Shown piece by piece: positions 22,328 to 33,825 of a stretch of 33,893 nt of DNA. Below the pieces are notes generated by a model that was not told the origin of the DNA, ran no database searches, and saw only the letters and a list, made by a program, of their open reading frames with translations. The stretch spans positions 1-33,893 of the forward strand of contig FWWN02000314.1 of the NCBI GenBank assembly GCA_900175165.2, in the 5' to 3' direction. This DNA is from Rhizomucor pusillus. Taxonomy: Eukaryota; Mucoromycota; Mucoromycetes; Mucorales; Lichtheimiaceae. Both the position numbers and the translations under genes were made by a program. Each line of letters starts with the position of its first letter. Within the stretch, counting starts at the first letter, position 1.

Positions 22328-22473
22328 CAACACTACAATTTTGCCCAATTTTGCCCTTTTTTTATTTTTTATTTTCGGCAAGCGGTTTTTCCGGCATGTA
22401 ATTTTGAAATAAAAGGAGGGCAACTCCTCTTCTTTTCCTTCTCCTCTCATCCCTATTATCCGATAAAATTATC

Positions 22474-23473
22474 ATGGCCGACCGAGAGACGGCACTCGTG
22501 AACCATGTCCTGGCATCAATTAGAAAGGACCTTGACTTTTTGAAGCAACAGCAATACTTGTCACCGCAAGCATACGCTGAAATCCAGCGGCACCTGAACG
22601 TTCGTGCACCGGGAGGAATTGCTGGTTCACCCGGTTCAACGTACTCTCCTGCACCTTCCAGGGCACCCGATATGCCTTCTCCGGCATCCAATCCCGCCGC
22701 TCCTCCTCCGGATTACAAGGCCGTTGCTGGACTTGGTAGCGCGGAAGCATTGTATGACTTTATAGGTCCCAATCCACAAGACTTGTCGTTCCGCCGAGGG
22801 GATATCATCCAAATTACCGAGTTCGGTAAGCCAGCGCCTGTTTGCAAATGAACTTTAGTTTGTTTATCGCCTGACACGTCCGTTACTGTCTAGTCAACGA
22901 TGATTGGTGGCGCGGAAGCCTGCATGGCAAGACTGGTCTATTCCCTAGCAACTATGTGAAGAAGATTCCGTGAGTAGGAAGCAACCAACTCCGGGTAAGG
23001 GAAGTACTTAAAGCTGATTGACAATATGCAGCCAACCGCCTCCCGCACAAGAGAAGGGCTCTTCACCTCCACCTCCACCGCCCCCATCCTCTGATTACGG
23101 AGGATACCCACCGCCGCCGCCTTCTGGAGGAAGTGGTGGAGGATACTCACAACCGCTTCCTGCATCACCATACGGTGGTGGTTATCCTCCCCCGCCAGTT
23201 CAATCTGGAAGCTATGCTCCCCCACCGTCTAATACATATGCCGCTCCTCCAGCTCAAAGCGCACCCACTGCCGCACCCGAATCTTCCTCGCACGAAGAAC
23301 ACGGATTGTCCGGTATGCTCAAGAAAGTCGGTGGAAATGTTGCAAATGCTGCCACTTGGGGTTTCGGTGGTACAAGTAAGTAGGAACATTGACCTTTGAA
23401 AGAAAAATGTGAACATTGGTGTTGATAATTCATTGTTTTAGTTGGCAGCGAGGCGGCACATGCACTTTTCTAA
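22474..23473 (+). CDS. SH3-domain protein of the Lsb1/Pin3 type
   Basis: Actin-associated adaptor whose SH3 domain is expected to bind proline-rich WASP/Las17 partners. Four exons: 22474-22825, 22894-22969, 23032-23375 and 23442-23473, 267 residues. The N-terminus ([20 protein letters not shown], then FLKQQQYLS) matches the helical leader typical of Lsb1/Pin3. The SH3 domain spans about 89-143: [38 protein letters not shown]; the aromatic and Pro binding residues are intact. A Pro/Gly/Ser/Tyr-rich tail follows (runs of six or seven prolines, repeats like GGYPPPP), then a short hydrophobic C-terminus ([20 protein letters not shown]). Such tails in yeast are aggregation-prone; that is known of the family, not shown here. 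It begins 146 bp after kaptin on the same strand, with a pyrimidine-rich leader before the ATG. Confidence 0.93.
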
Positions 23474-24023
23474 ATTGTCTCCAAATAAACAGAATAGATC
23501 CAAAATTCTTGCTTGACAGGGCAATCGCTTCTATTTTAATGCCCCAAAGGGGCTCAAATACCGCGCCGCGAGGACCCCACTCACGTGTCTAAGCGAGCCA
23601 AAGAAAATGTCGAACGAAATGTGCTGGCCCCAGGCCAAAGCCGAGAAACTTGGCAGAGGGATTCTATAGACATCACCTTAATATTAGGTCGTTCAAGATT
23701 CATTCTCAATAATTACTTACTCGTCGACGTGAAACAAAAAAGGAAAGAAATAATAGCCGGAAAAGCAAAGGAACGCTGAAAAATCCGGTGGGATGTGCTG
23801 TAAAGATCAAGAGTCAGCCAAAGAAGACTTTTGAAAAGGTACTTGCCATCATATACATACCAAAGTGACAATCGCAAACACTCCAAGCTGGAATGGCCAG
23901 GAGGAAACTCATCTCTATATAAACGTAATCCTGACAACAATCGATAGTCAGGAGGACAGAGTCTGACAAGAGAAGTAGCTTTTTCTGGACAACAATCATA
24001 CTTTTCGAAGCAACTTGTATCCA
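23474..24023. other. Intergenic region
   Basis: Open frames here are short, lack a recognisable motif and overlap on both strands. No gene, repeat or RNA was supported. Confidence 0.5.
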
Positions 24024-25053
24024 ATGGTTATGAATGAAGGTCATTATCACCTTCATCAACAGTCTTACAGGATTGAATCAATACTTTACAATGATGCTTC
24101 TTTTTCCTACGGAGAATATCGTTCATTCTTGTCGACTTTTGCTGCCTCCTTTTTAGTTTGCAATGTCCCAGATCCTGCAAGTCTGAAATCCGATAATGTA
24201 TGTGGAGTGTATGTAATTCATGTCAATATTTAATTTGAGCTTTTCAAAGCCTAGATATTCTACACCTCCTCTCCAGCACCTCTACGCATTGATACATTTG
24301 TCGTACGATGAAAAAACTCGCCAATATGTCTACATACCCTACCTCGGTCAAACTCTATGCATTGACACGCAGCGTGAAGAGTGATTTGGGGCAAAGTTGT
24401 GGAAGTTATATCGGAGGATGGGGTGCAAATAACCGAGCTCCTATCAAACTAAGCTGCACGCCTTTTCTCGCAGTGCGACAATATCAATGTTTACAACGGC
24501 ACCATGACAATCGAGCGGGCACATGCCAGATACGAACTGTCTTGCGAATACAGTCGAATGTTTCAACTGATACAAGTGGCAATGACGAGAGATGACATGG
24601 AGCGTGTAACTGTTTCCAGATTCAACCCGGATATATCGAGAAACCGTTGCTTGCATCTGGACATCCGAATGGCAAGGCTACACAATGAAATTCTCGAGAT
24701 AGAAGCAAAATACCCAAAATGTCCATAATGTAGATGCTGAAACTATACGTGCCTGATTCCAGAGCAGTCTTGCTCTTGTAAATGATGAGCGCACTGCTAA
24801 TAAAGTCGTACGAATATTCAGACGACCATTCTACAAGGAAGGCGGCAGCAGTTCAGTACAACAGAAGCCATCCATTCTCGATGAAAAACTTGGCAAAGCC
24901 ATGTATGAAGATGTCTATGAAGATTTGAACAAAGGCGTTAATGAAGATATCTACCTATATGTCGACAAAATATCGAAAGTGACGATGGCTCAATTTACGA
25001 AGATTGTTGCAGCACTGGTGGCCAAGAAAATGATCTTCTCGACGATAGCATAA
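24024..25053 (+). CDS. Unidentified spliced protein; possible OB-fold plus winged-helix
   Basis: A consistent five-exon model exists: 24024-24197, 24277-24302, 24380-24422, 24474-24720 and 24806-25053, 245 residues. The middle reads VIWGKVVEVISEDGCDNINV then YNGTMTIE, a strand-turn pattern like the first strands of an OB-fold. The C-terminus reads TMAQFTKIVAALVAKKMIFS plus TIA, resembling the last helix and wing of RPA32-type winged helices. An RPA2- or Stn1-like DNA-binding protein is therefore possible. Weaknesses: the second and fourth introns have poor donors (GTACGA, GTCCAT), exon 2 is tiny, and no family residue is diagnostic. Between the two parts lies a charged helical region (RMARLHNEILEIEAKYPK). 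If the model is wrong, the region still holds coding-like exons 24474-24720 and 24806-25053. Confidence 0.35.
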
Positions 25054-25836
25054 CAGGTATCTCATACTGAGAAAGCGATTTTCCGAAAGAATGAATAGCC
25101 AAAGTACATCTTGCAGTTTATGGCGCGTTCTTTGCACCAGTATAATACCTTTTTTCCGAATTAATCAGAATAACTTTGGTCTTTGCGACTATACAAGATA
25201 CAGTATTGAGACACAGCATGTCTTTGCTGCATGCACTGGAAAATTATTTTAGCTTTTCCTGGGGGAATTGGGACCTGGGTCCTTAAAAGTGGGGAAGATA
25301 GAAAACGGCACTCATTTGTCCAAGCAGCCTGCGAGCCAAGACCGGTAAACTTTGAATTCGAGTTGATTTTGTCTGTGGCGAACATGACGAACGGAAAGTG
25401 GATAGCAGTCGGCGCACAGACGTTTTCCGGAGGGTCGGTCTGCCTTGTGGTTAATTTGCATTCATCGCATATTTTCTTCTATTCACCAGCACTGCCTTCC
25501 TCCCACCGACACGGTGACTGATCGCCAGTGGTAAACTGTAGAGTCAGATGCTGTAAAGCTAGTATATTGAGTTGAATAATGGAACTTGCCCTTAATGATA
25601 ACGTGATGGATTCAATGGTCAAGTTTCATTTTATATACTCATAATATATACTCAATCCAGGTTTGACACATTTATGCAGATATAAATCACATTTTTGTTT
25701 ATAAGAACAAAAGCGCTCATTATTATTATCTATTATGCTACAATGATGCAAAAAGGGTAAAAAACCAAGTCTATGTTTTCATGACAACGTCCGTTGCCAT
25801 AGCGAATAAATAAGGCAAATGATATCAGAAACTTGT
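25054..25836. other. Intergenic region downstream of the PDR pump
   Basis: Contains the 3' flank of the minus-strand ABC gene, AT-rich near 25,620-25,740. A 96-codon plus-strand frame at 25231-25521 has no recognised motif or splice partner and is not called. Confidence 0.5.
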
Positions 25837-28800
25837 TCATCTTCTTGCTTTTCTAAAGATGTACACAAATGCAGCGAAACCAAGCACGTTTGCCACCCAG
25901 AAAGCCAATAAAATGCCCCAATCGCGATAGCGATTGCTAAAGGACCATCCAAGGGTTTCGAAATAGTCATCACCGTAATTGTATGGGCAATAGTTGCAAA
26001 GTTCTGTGCTGTTCAAGGATGCTTCATCAATGTAACCCCGACCGCCGCTGGCAAAGAACTCCTGGGCGTATTGAGCGCAAGTTTGACCAGGTGGAGGATG
26101 GAAAGGATAAAAGTCGCTATCACGGCAATGAATCTTGAGGTCATGCAACTCGTTGACCATGAAACCTTCGATTAGATAGTGATATGGATCAAGCCAGTAC
26201 ATCCAAGAGCTCCAAAAGTGTGGCATGGCATCTGGCGGCTGCATTATACCAGCAAACAAGATAAGTATTGATGAAAAGAACGGGTTGATAACGGCGGCCA
26301 TGGTGGGTGTAGTCGAAAAGGATGCGATCAAGAAACCGAACGAGATGGAAAAGCCCAAGAAAGTACCAAAGAGGAGGTAGAAATAACCGACACGATCCGA
26401 AGTGTTTTGCAATCCGGCGGTCCAGTAGAAGCAGGCCATGAAAATAAAATCAAAGACCCAAATGTATGGGATTTCGACGATAATACAGGAGAGGGCTAGA
26501 TTGGGCAATAAAGTTGTATCAGTAAAGGCTGTCGTAGAGATTGAATGTGTAGAATGTATCGAAGCTTACCAAATGGGAACCAGCCATAGTACTTTGATGC
26601 ATGCTCTCTTCGGAACCATTGACGTTCTTCCATGAATCGTGGCTGAACCAATACGATGAGCGAGTTGGCCATGATAAGAGTTGTAAAGATACAGAATAGT
26701 CTATTTTGCATGTCGGCAGCCGAATCGGTCAACTTCCAATACGAGAAACCAGAAATGAGGGCGACGAAAATAACCTTGATAAGACGACCAACATTGTACG
26801 AAGGAGAGCGCCACCAAGAGACGTTCATACGCTTGTAGACGAGCCAGAATTGTTGCCAGAATGGAAGCGAATAAGTGTTTGGTTTTCTGTGATGGTGATG
26901 ATCGACATTCTTGTGAATTTCCTCGAGTTCCTCCTCCAGCGCTTGTGCCTCCTTGCTGCCGGCCCAGATTTCTGCCCAGTCTCTCTGAGCTACACCGGCA
27001 GTACCGGCACCGACGACTTCGAGAATGTACTCGGCAGGGTTAGCATTTGGCGCGCATTTGGTTGCACCGTTAGATTCGAAATAATCAATCATTGTACGGC
27101 TGTCGGGACCAATAGGACCATGGTAAGCAGTCTTGCCACCTCTCACCAAAAGCAAGATGTGATCAAAGTAGCTGAATAAGGTAGCGGAAGGTTGGTGGAT
27201 AGTACACAGGACGGGCCAGCCAGCATCAGCGAGTTTGCGGATAAAACGAATAATGTTGAAGGAAGACTGAGCATCAAGACCAGAGGTTGGCTCATCCAAG
27301 AAGAGCAATTTGGGCTTTGCAACGAGCTCGATACCGATAGTAAGTCGCTTGCGTTCTTCGACAGAGATACCCTTGTTGCTGCTAGCAGTACCAATAAGGG
27401 CATCAGCGATGTTCTCCATTTCAAGTAGCTGGATGATTTTTTCGACATAGGCATCCTTTTCCTCCTTGGGTACTTCGGCAGGCTGACGCAAATAGGCCGA
27501 GAACTTTAGAGCTTCGCGGACGGTGGCGTTAGGATTGTGGACATCCATTTGTTCACAGTAGCCTGTAATACGCTCGAAATCGCTAAATAGCTTTTCTCCG
27601 TTCATGTACATGCGACCTTCGATCTTGCCAATAGTCTTTCGCTGAGATAGGACATCCAAAAGGGTAGTCTTGCCAGCGCCAGATGAACCCATAAGAGCAG
27701 TCAAGTGGCCAGGACGGACAATACCACCAACGTCGCACAGCAACTGGCGATGGCCACCCTTTACAGGGACAGTGTAGTTGATATGGTGCCAGGAAAAGGT
27801 AGTGCCTTCTGTGACATTTTCAAGGGCATTATCTTGCTTATTTAGTCTGGCTTTGGCAAGTTCTTCAGTATCTTCTTTGGGAGCACGACCGCGCTTGTAA
27901 ACCTTGATCTGAGAGCCGCCAGCGGAGGACATGTCGAGATATTCCATAAAGAAGGCCGTCAGGAAAGTAAACAGTAGGAAGAAGAGAACAACAGCAACAA
28001 AATCGATCCAGCGCTGCCAGGTATAGTAACCATAAGTGGTAGCCAAGTAATCGTCACCAAGCACAGCGTTGTCACCAGGATTACCACCATGAATGGTACA
28101 AGCCTTGTATGCCTGATCGGTGTATGAAGGTCCAGAAGGAACGGAATTGCCAACACCTTCGCAGGTGAAATAGTTGCCGTGCATTTCGTTAGAAATGATA
28201 GCCTTGTATGCATAAGCAAGCGGGTTTATCCAGTAAATCCACATTAACCAAGGATGCATCTTTAAATAGGGAATTTGGTAACCAGAGTAGATAAGCATGG
28301 CGATCAAAACGACGCTGGATCCTTGCGAACCGATGAAGAAGTTTGGAGAGAAACTACCAAACATTCTAAAGAAGCCATTCATCGCTAAATTCACGGCGAT
28401 CAAGTTGATCATAAACGTAAAGTACTAGAAGACGGATATACAGTAAATTAGTATAGATATTCATGCAACAATATGCAAATTCCAATGTAATTTACCTGAC
28501 CAGCAGTTAAGTTCAAACCAGCCATAAAGTAGACGCAAACTTGGAAAATGACGACTTGGATAACGGCCAAAGGAATATCGGCGACAACTTGAGCGAGGTA
28601 AAAGAATGCAGGTCGATACAGAGCGAATGATCGATGTTTCGCGAGCACGCCGCGACCTTGCATAAAGGTAGCCAGCTCGGATTGCGAGATCAGCGAGTTG
28701 AAAGTCAAACAAAAGAAGAGGAAACCACCGCGAGAAAAGGTACCAATAGCATCTTTTGGCATCTGAAAGAACACGGAAGCCATGATAAGACCCTTGACAA

Positions 28801-30497
28801 TAACACCACCGTAACGAGATACGAGAGCGCCCTTATCACCTGCAAACACAATTAGTGTTAATTTGCATTTACATAATTTTGATTGTGAATTGGCTTTACT
28901 TGCCATAAATGAGCTGGAACTGGCGAATAGTCAAGGCCTTGATTTGTTGATACCAAGAAGCAGTATACGGAGAATGCTTGGATGTATGCTTTTGGTGAGC
29001 TTCCTCGACAGCCTTGCGGAAAGCCACATCTGGACGAGTAGCCTGGATTTCGGCTTCATAATCAGCGAGGTTTTGTATCATATCCTTATAGACCTGAGAT
29101 GACTTGTAGGCTTGCTCAAACTCGAAAGGGGTGTTTGGAATCTTGTTTTCATAGCCAGGTTTAGCTTCACGTTCCAAAAAGTTGCTGATACCAGTCAAAA
29201 AGTCAGGAGTAGATTTACGAGGAGGGCAATAGAAACCAAGGTCTTCAAAGTAAGCCTTTGCCTTGTCCGCGGGACCAAAATAGATGCAATGACCTTCGTA
29301 AAGTACCAAGGTCAAATCAAACAGATTGAATATGCTGTCAGAGGCCTGATACAAAGTTGCAACTGTGGTCTTTTTCAAGATATCGGTCATAATACGAAGG
29401 GAACGCACATAATCCAAGGCAGAAGAGGCATCGAGACCACGCGTTGAACAATCCCATAAACCCTAATAATAATAAAACCGTTAGAAAATCGATCTTAATC
29501 AAGGATAGAATTTTACATACGATAGAGCTCTGTGTAGTCATGACTTCGGCAATGCAAAGACGTTTGCGTTCACCACCAGAGAGACCACGAACGAATTCAT
29601 TACCGACCATGGTATCCATCTGCTTAGTCAAACCGAGCATGTTGCCAAGCATGTAAAGGACGTTGTTTATAAAGTCTTTTTTCGATTGGCCTTGGAGACG
29701 TTTTCCAGGAGTCTTGAGACGAAGTGCAAACTGAAGGGTCTGCTTGGTCGTAAGAGTAGGATAGTTGATATCTTCTTCTTCATTGTAGCAGACTTCGCCG
29801 CGGAAAGTCTTGCCAAACTCCCTAGAGTCGATACCACCATAGGTAACGTCGCCTTCAACGGAGGTGAAGCCTTTGCGCATTTCAGCCATAACACGGAGCA
29901 AAGTGGTACATCCAGCACCGGGACGACCTAGAACCAAGAGCATCTGACCGGGACGGCAAAAGCAGGTAATATCATTGAGAATAATGCGATCATGGCCCTT
30001 GTGACGGAACCAGTCCCAAAAGCAGGCAACCTTTTGGAGCGCTGTTGCAATAGTAGGAATCCACTCTGCATCAGCACCTTTACCCTAGAGACGAGGCAAG
30101 CAAACAATAATTAGAATAACGATTTGTAGCGAGGTATTCCGTTCACACGTACTTTTACTGTCAAATTCTTGACAACCAAACCAAGATGCTTGGGTTGGAA
30201 ACCTTCAGATTCTCGCTGCTTATCGATACCCGATAAAAAGTCGGTCAAATCAAAGCCTTCTTGACCCTTTTCGGCTTCGCCAGGAGTAATGTGGATAGTT
30301 GACTGTTTTGTAAGTTCACGGCGCATTTCTTCGTAGCTTTCCATGGCTTGATCGATATCAACCGCGTTGCCGTCGCGTTCGCCAAAGCCGCCGACGCTGC
30401 TTTTTTGGCGCGAGAGCGGTTCGCCGACGAATTCCTGCTCATCCTGCCTTGCGCTTTGCCAAGGTTGAGGACGCTGTTCCAAAGTCTCGGGATCCAT
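25837..30497 (-). CDS. PDR-type ABC transporter (full-size ABCG, Pdr5/Cdr1-like)
   Basis: Plasma-membrane ATP-driven efflux pump for hydrophobic drugs and lipids. Six exons on the minus strand: 30497-30153, 30084-29521, 29462-28904, 28839-28496, 28424-26570 and 26495-25837, giving 1,441 residues in the order NBD1-TMD1-NBD2-TMD2. NBD1 has the degenerate PDR Walker A GRPGAGCTT (168-176, Cys for Lys), signature LSGGERKR (283-290) and WDCSTRGLD lacking the catalytic Glu. NBD2 has canonical Walker A GSSGAGKTT (850-858), Walker B LLFLDEPTSGLD (977-988) and the degenerate signature ISVEERKR (957-964). This asymmetry is normal in PDR pumps and leaves one active ATP site. The third intron starts with GC (G|GCAAGT at 28903), required to give the conserved LIYGDKGALVSRY. 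A TATA box lies about 30 bp upstream of the ATG. Substrate range cannot be inferred. Confidence 0.97.
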
Positions 30498-30524
30498 AAA
30501 GGAACTTTCAAGGGTGTATGATCC

Positions 30525-30533
30525 CTTTTTATA
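30525..30533 (-). promoter_or_regulatory. TATA box of the PDR pump gene
   Basis: TATAAAAAG on the minus strand, 27-35 bases before the ATG, so the leader would be very short unless transcription starts right at the ATG; an ATG further in could also be used. A strong TATA box fits an inducible gene. No yeast-type PDRE was seen. Confidence 0.5.
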
Positions 30534-32301
30534 TCTTTTCGGATGACTGAGACAAACACGATTCTTTTTTATGCTCGGGAAGTTAATCATTTATCCACAG
30601 TCTTGGAGTGATGGCCATTTTTGGACATTGCAACCAGCCGTCATTGCGGGAGGTCAAATCGCGCGAGCAAGAAATATTATCCTGACAATAGCACGGGCTA
30701 GAATTATTAGCCTTTGAAGCATGCGAAGCATACATGAAGTGAAAAGAATGAAAAAAAATTCCAATGACTTATGTGGTAATGAGATCCAAGTATTTGGATA
30801 GACCCTTTGATTGCACAGGACGTAGTGGTTGAGGAGGTGTACGAGAACCTTAACACTTTTCATCTGATGACCTTATCATCCAAGATCCAATATATTACGA
30901 ACTATATTTAAGGACACTATAGAAGAACCGATCTGGCCGATTGACTTTCGGATAAACCATTAAAGGTTTGCAGAATCAATTCTTTGCATGCGGATATAAT
31001 AAAAGGAAACATCCCGCTTCTTTTCTTTAACCGGTGAAGCACGGATCAAGCACCGTTCCATTGATTCGGCCTTTATTCCATGTAATCAAAGAATGGCGAA
31101 CAGACTGATTACTGCAGAAAATGGTATTTGATTCGTCACGTTTCGAACCTTATAATTTCATATAGAGGTATGAAGGACATGCGAAAGCAATATGTAGAAG
31201 CAATATGTAGAATTGCAATGCTTGCAGATCAAGCTATCAAAAAGGTTACTGCATATTCGCAAAAGAGGCAATTGCGGGAAATCCATCACGCGCTTACATG
31301 CTGTACTATGCATAAACCTGTGGATGCACAAGGTTTGCCATGAATAATGCGAATTAGGCGAAATACTTCAGGGATTTGGGTCTGTGCTTGCAGTCTGGTG
31401 AAACCATTGCTAGCCTGCCAAATAGCGAGCTTTTAGATATTGCTGCTGGATTCAAAGTCCAATTGCTGTCGATTGATGGGACATGTATGCGGAAAAGGTT
31501 ATTCTTTTTGTTAGTGGGAATCTGCAAATTCCAGGTATACCGCTGAAGCGGATACCGAGTTTAACAGCGACGATCACCCGTCGGAGCTGAGGGATACATG
31601 ATTCGAAGTCGTATTGATTTGCTTTACGCGTCACTGTACCGAGTTGAACACGGCTCTTTTTATTTACGAATTCAAACTGCACAGTGGATTAGACAGACGC
31701 TATGTAAGCCAAGCATGTCTTTTTCTCATTGTACTCATAATCCCTAAAGTCATGGAATCTTTCCTTCAGGACAAAGATAGACAATCAGCAGTGTGCCTTC
31801 TTTGGTGAATTCTTGCGAGGGATTTGCTTCGGACAGATAGATAGTAGTCACTCTTGGGCATACAACTGCTTACGTACGTCTACGATTCTTTCCTGCAGCG
31901 GTCGTCCGTCGGAGTTGAGGGTCCCAGGATGAACACCAAGGTTGTCATGAAAGCGTGTCAGATCGCTTGGCTGTGCCAATCTCGCCGTGGCGTTACCCGC
32001 TACGGCAATCTTTGCATACAATGGAATTGCAAGGCAACTGTAAAAAGATTGGCGCGCACGATTCACTCGAGCGATAGTGGACCTCCCATGGCCAAAGTTA
32101 GAGCGATACCATTCACGCAGCATGTCAAGGCGGCAGACAAGGTCGGTGCAACTACATGGTGTGACAAGCACAATTTTCTAAAGGTTTGACTTTAGACCTT
32201 TGAAGACTTTCACGGCAAAGGCTTCTTTACAGCACGCACGCAACACAGCGGTCCGCCAGAGGAAATATTTTTGCCATTTTGGATTGTATCTGCACGCGTC
32301 A
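30534..32301. other. Region without a confident gene
   Basis: Contains the upstream region of the PDR pump. Two coding-like stretches exist without complete models: 31358-31546 (plus, listed separately) and a 107-codon minus-strand frame at 31848-32171 that overlaps a 111-codon plus-strand frame. A short shared sequence, GTCGGAG(C/T)TGAGGG, occurs near 31581 and 31909. Confidence 0.4.
31358..31546 (+). pseudogene. Coding-like fragment, unidentified
   Basis: A 62-codon open frame without an ATG reads KYFRDLGLCLQSGETIASLP then NSELLDIAAGFKVQLLSIDG, a plausible soluble protein interior. It directly follows a frame at 31128-31343 ending ...KPVDAQGLP, but the gap between them is too short (25 nt or less) for an intron. 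It may be a decayed gene or part of one with unusual structure. No family recognised. Confidence 0.2.
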
Positions 32302-33825
32302 ATGTTAGGCTCGTGCAGGCTCAAGTGGTAAGCCTATTTACACATATATCATGCCGGAAGTACAGAGCAAAAGTTGCCTAACAGATCCACAAAGGGACGA
32401 ACGAGCTATCGTAGCCATTACGATGCATCCACAAAGAGAAATCAAGTACGCCAAGAAACGGTGTGGGTAAGTGTTGGAAATCAATATGCCAGAGACGTGC
32501 ATATATATACTGAGTGTTTCTGTTTCTTTATCCATCTAGGCATGGGTGCCTGAACAACATACTTGGAGCAGAGATTACTATCCAACAGAGCATGTGGGGT
32601 TGCATGTCTATGCATCACACAAGTACCGCCGCGGATTCGTCAATAAGATTAGGAGCGCCCAAAGTTTGCGCCAGGCTGTAAAATTCATCTGTGATTTACT
32701 GGATCGACCACAGTATCCAGATTTGAACGCAGCGTACCGGAACGTAAACCGCAAAGTCGATCCGTATACGATGTATGCCTCAACGGCACTTCGATTTGCA
32801 AAAACCTACATGACATCAACGGAGGAATACTATGCCGATGAGATGCTCAGACGTGTTTACAGCGCAGATCAAACTCGCTTTGTGAAGGTTGAACTTGATC
32901 TGCATGATGTACAAATTTCTCCAGTGTATTATCCAGCGTTTGTCTACACTGTCGAGTACCTGGGAAGAAAGCTGCGCACTTTTGTGAACGGATACGATCT
33001 GAGCGTGGGAGGTATGCACATTTACAATTGGAATCGTGTTGCAGCAGCGTCAGCCCTCAGCATGGCTTCTATCATGACCATGACCGGTGGTATAGGATGG
33101 GGAGGTCTCAGTGGATCATTCTGGGTAAAGCAACTACATGTGCATGAATACAACTCTAGTTTCTGACACGTGCCGGTGGTCCATTTAGATTGGTATTGTC
33201 CTGCCGACTCTGGTCACGTCAATGCTGGCATATTGCTATCCACTCTTGGCACTTCAAGTTCGCGATGCTATTAGAAGGCGAGAAATTAGCCAGGCAGCTC
33301 ACGATTCTCGTAGCTGGGATGCAGACTTTGTAAGGGCTTATGATGCATACGAGGAGCAGCAACGGTATCACACATGGAAAACGCAGCACTCTGAACGCCG
33401 CCGATCACAATCCACAGCAACGGACCACGGTACCGTCGGCGATTCGCGAGGATATTATCAAACGCTCGGTGTGCATCCAGATGCGACAATCGCTGATATT
33501 CAATCAGCATTTCGTGGGTGGGTACAAGAAAGAGCGAGAGGAAAGGGGACAAGGAAAATGGAAAACAGCAAAAAGAAGTATTTGCAAAATGAATGGCTGT
33601 TGACGACCTTTGTGTGTCAGATTGGCCTTAAAATATCACCCAGATCGGTACTCTGATCCAGAGGAAAAGAAACAGGCTACTGCAAAGTTTCAAAAAATTT
33701 CTGCAGCATACAGTGTCCTACGCGATCGTAAGTATCTGAAGCAAATGATCTGGGAAAGGCAGAACATAACCGGTCGCTTTGTAGCCAAAAAGCGTCGAGC
33801 ATACGATGCCGGTAGTAATGTATAG
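32302..33825 (+). CDS. Membrane protein with C-terminal J domain (DnaJ-like)
   Basis: Probable membrane-anchored Hsp70 co-chaperone. Exons 32361-32466, 32540-33124, 33189-33517, 33621-33727 and 33785-33825 are well supported; a first exon 32302-32327 is tentative because the intron after it would be only 33 nt. The model gives about 397 residues. The N-terminal two thirds (WVPEQHTWSRDYYPTEHVGL, FICDLLDRPQYPDLNAAYRN, FVNGYDLSVGGMHIYNW) match no family I know. Two hydrophobic segments follow (about 215-238 and 240-258), then a charged linker (SERRRSQ). The J domain runs from YYQTLGVHPDATI to DPKKRRAYD, with HPD at about 355-357, and the protein ends a few residues later. J domains are usually N-terminal, so this order is less common but occurs in ER and mitochondrial J proteins. 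The loop faced by the J domain cannot be determined. Confidence 0.8.

Noticed and set aside
23585..23779. 64-codon plus-strand frame after the SH3 gene
   Set aside because: Begins at a non-ATG codon, has no recognisable motif and no conserved context.
24277..24396. Read-through of exon 2 of the unidentified gene (YDEKTRQYVYIPYLGQTLCI)
   Set aside because: Looks protein-like but ends in a stop and cannot be joined in phase to the following exons with an intron longer than 35 nt; kept only as an alternative.
26706..27179. 157-codon plus-strand frame
   Set aside because: Lies antisense to the conserved NBD2-TMD2 region of the PDR pump and mirrors its codon pattern; no motif of its own.
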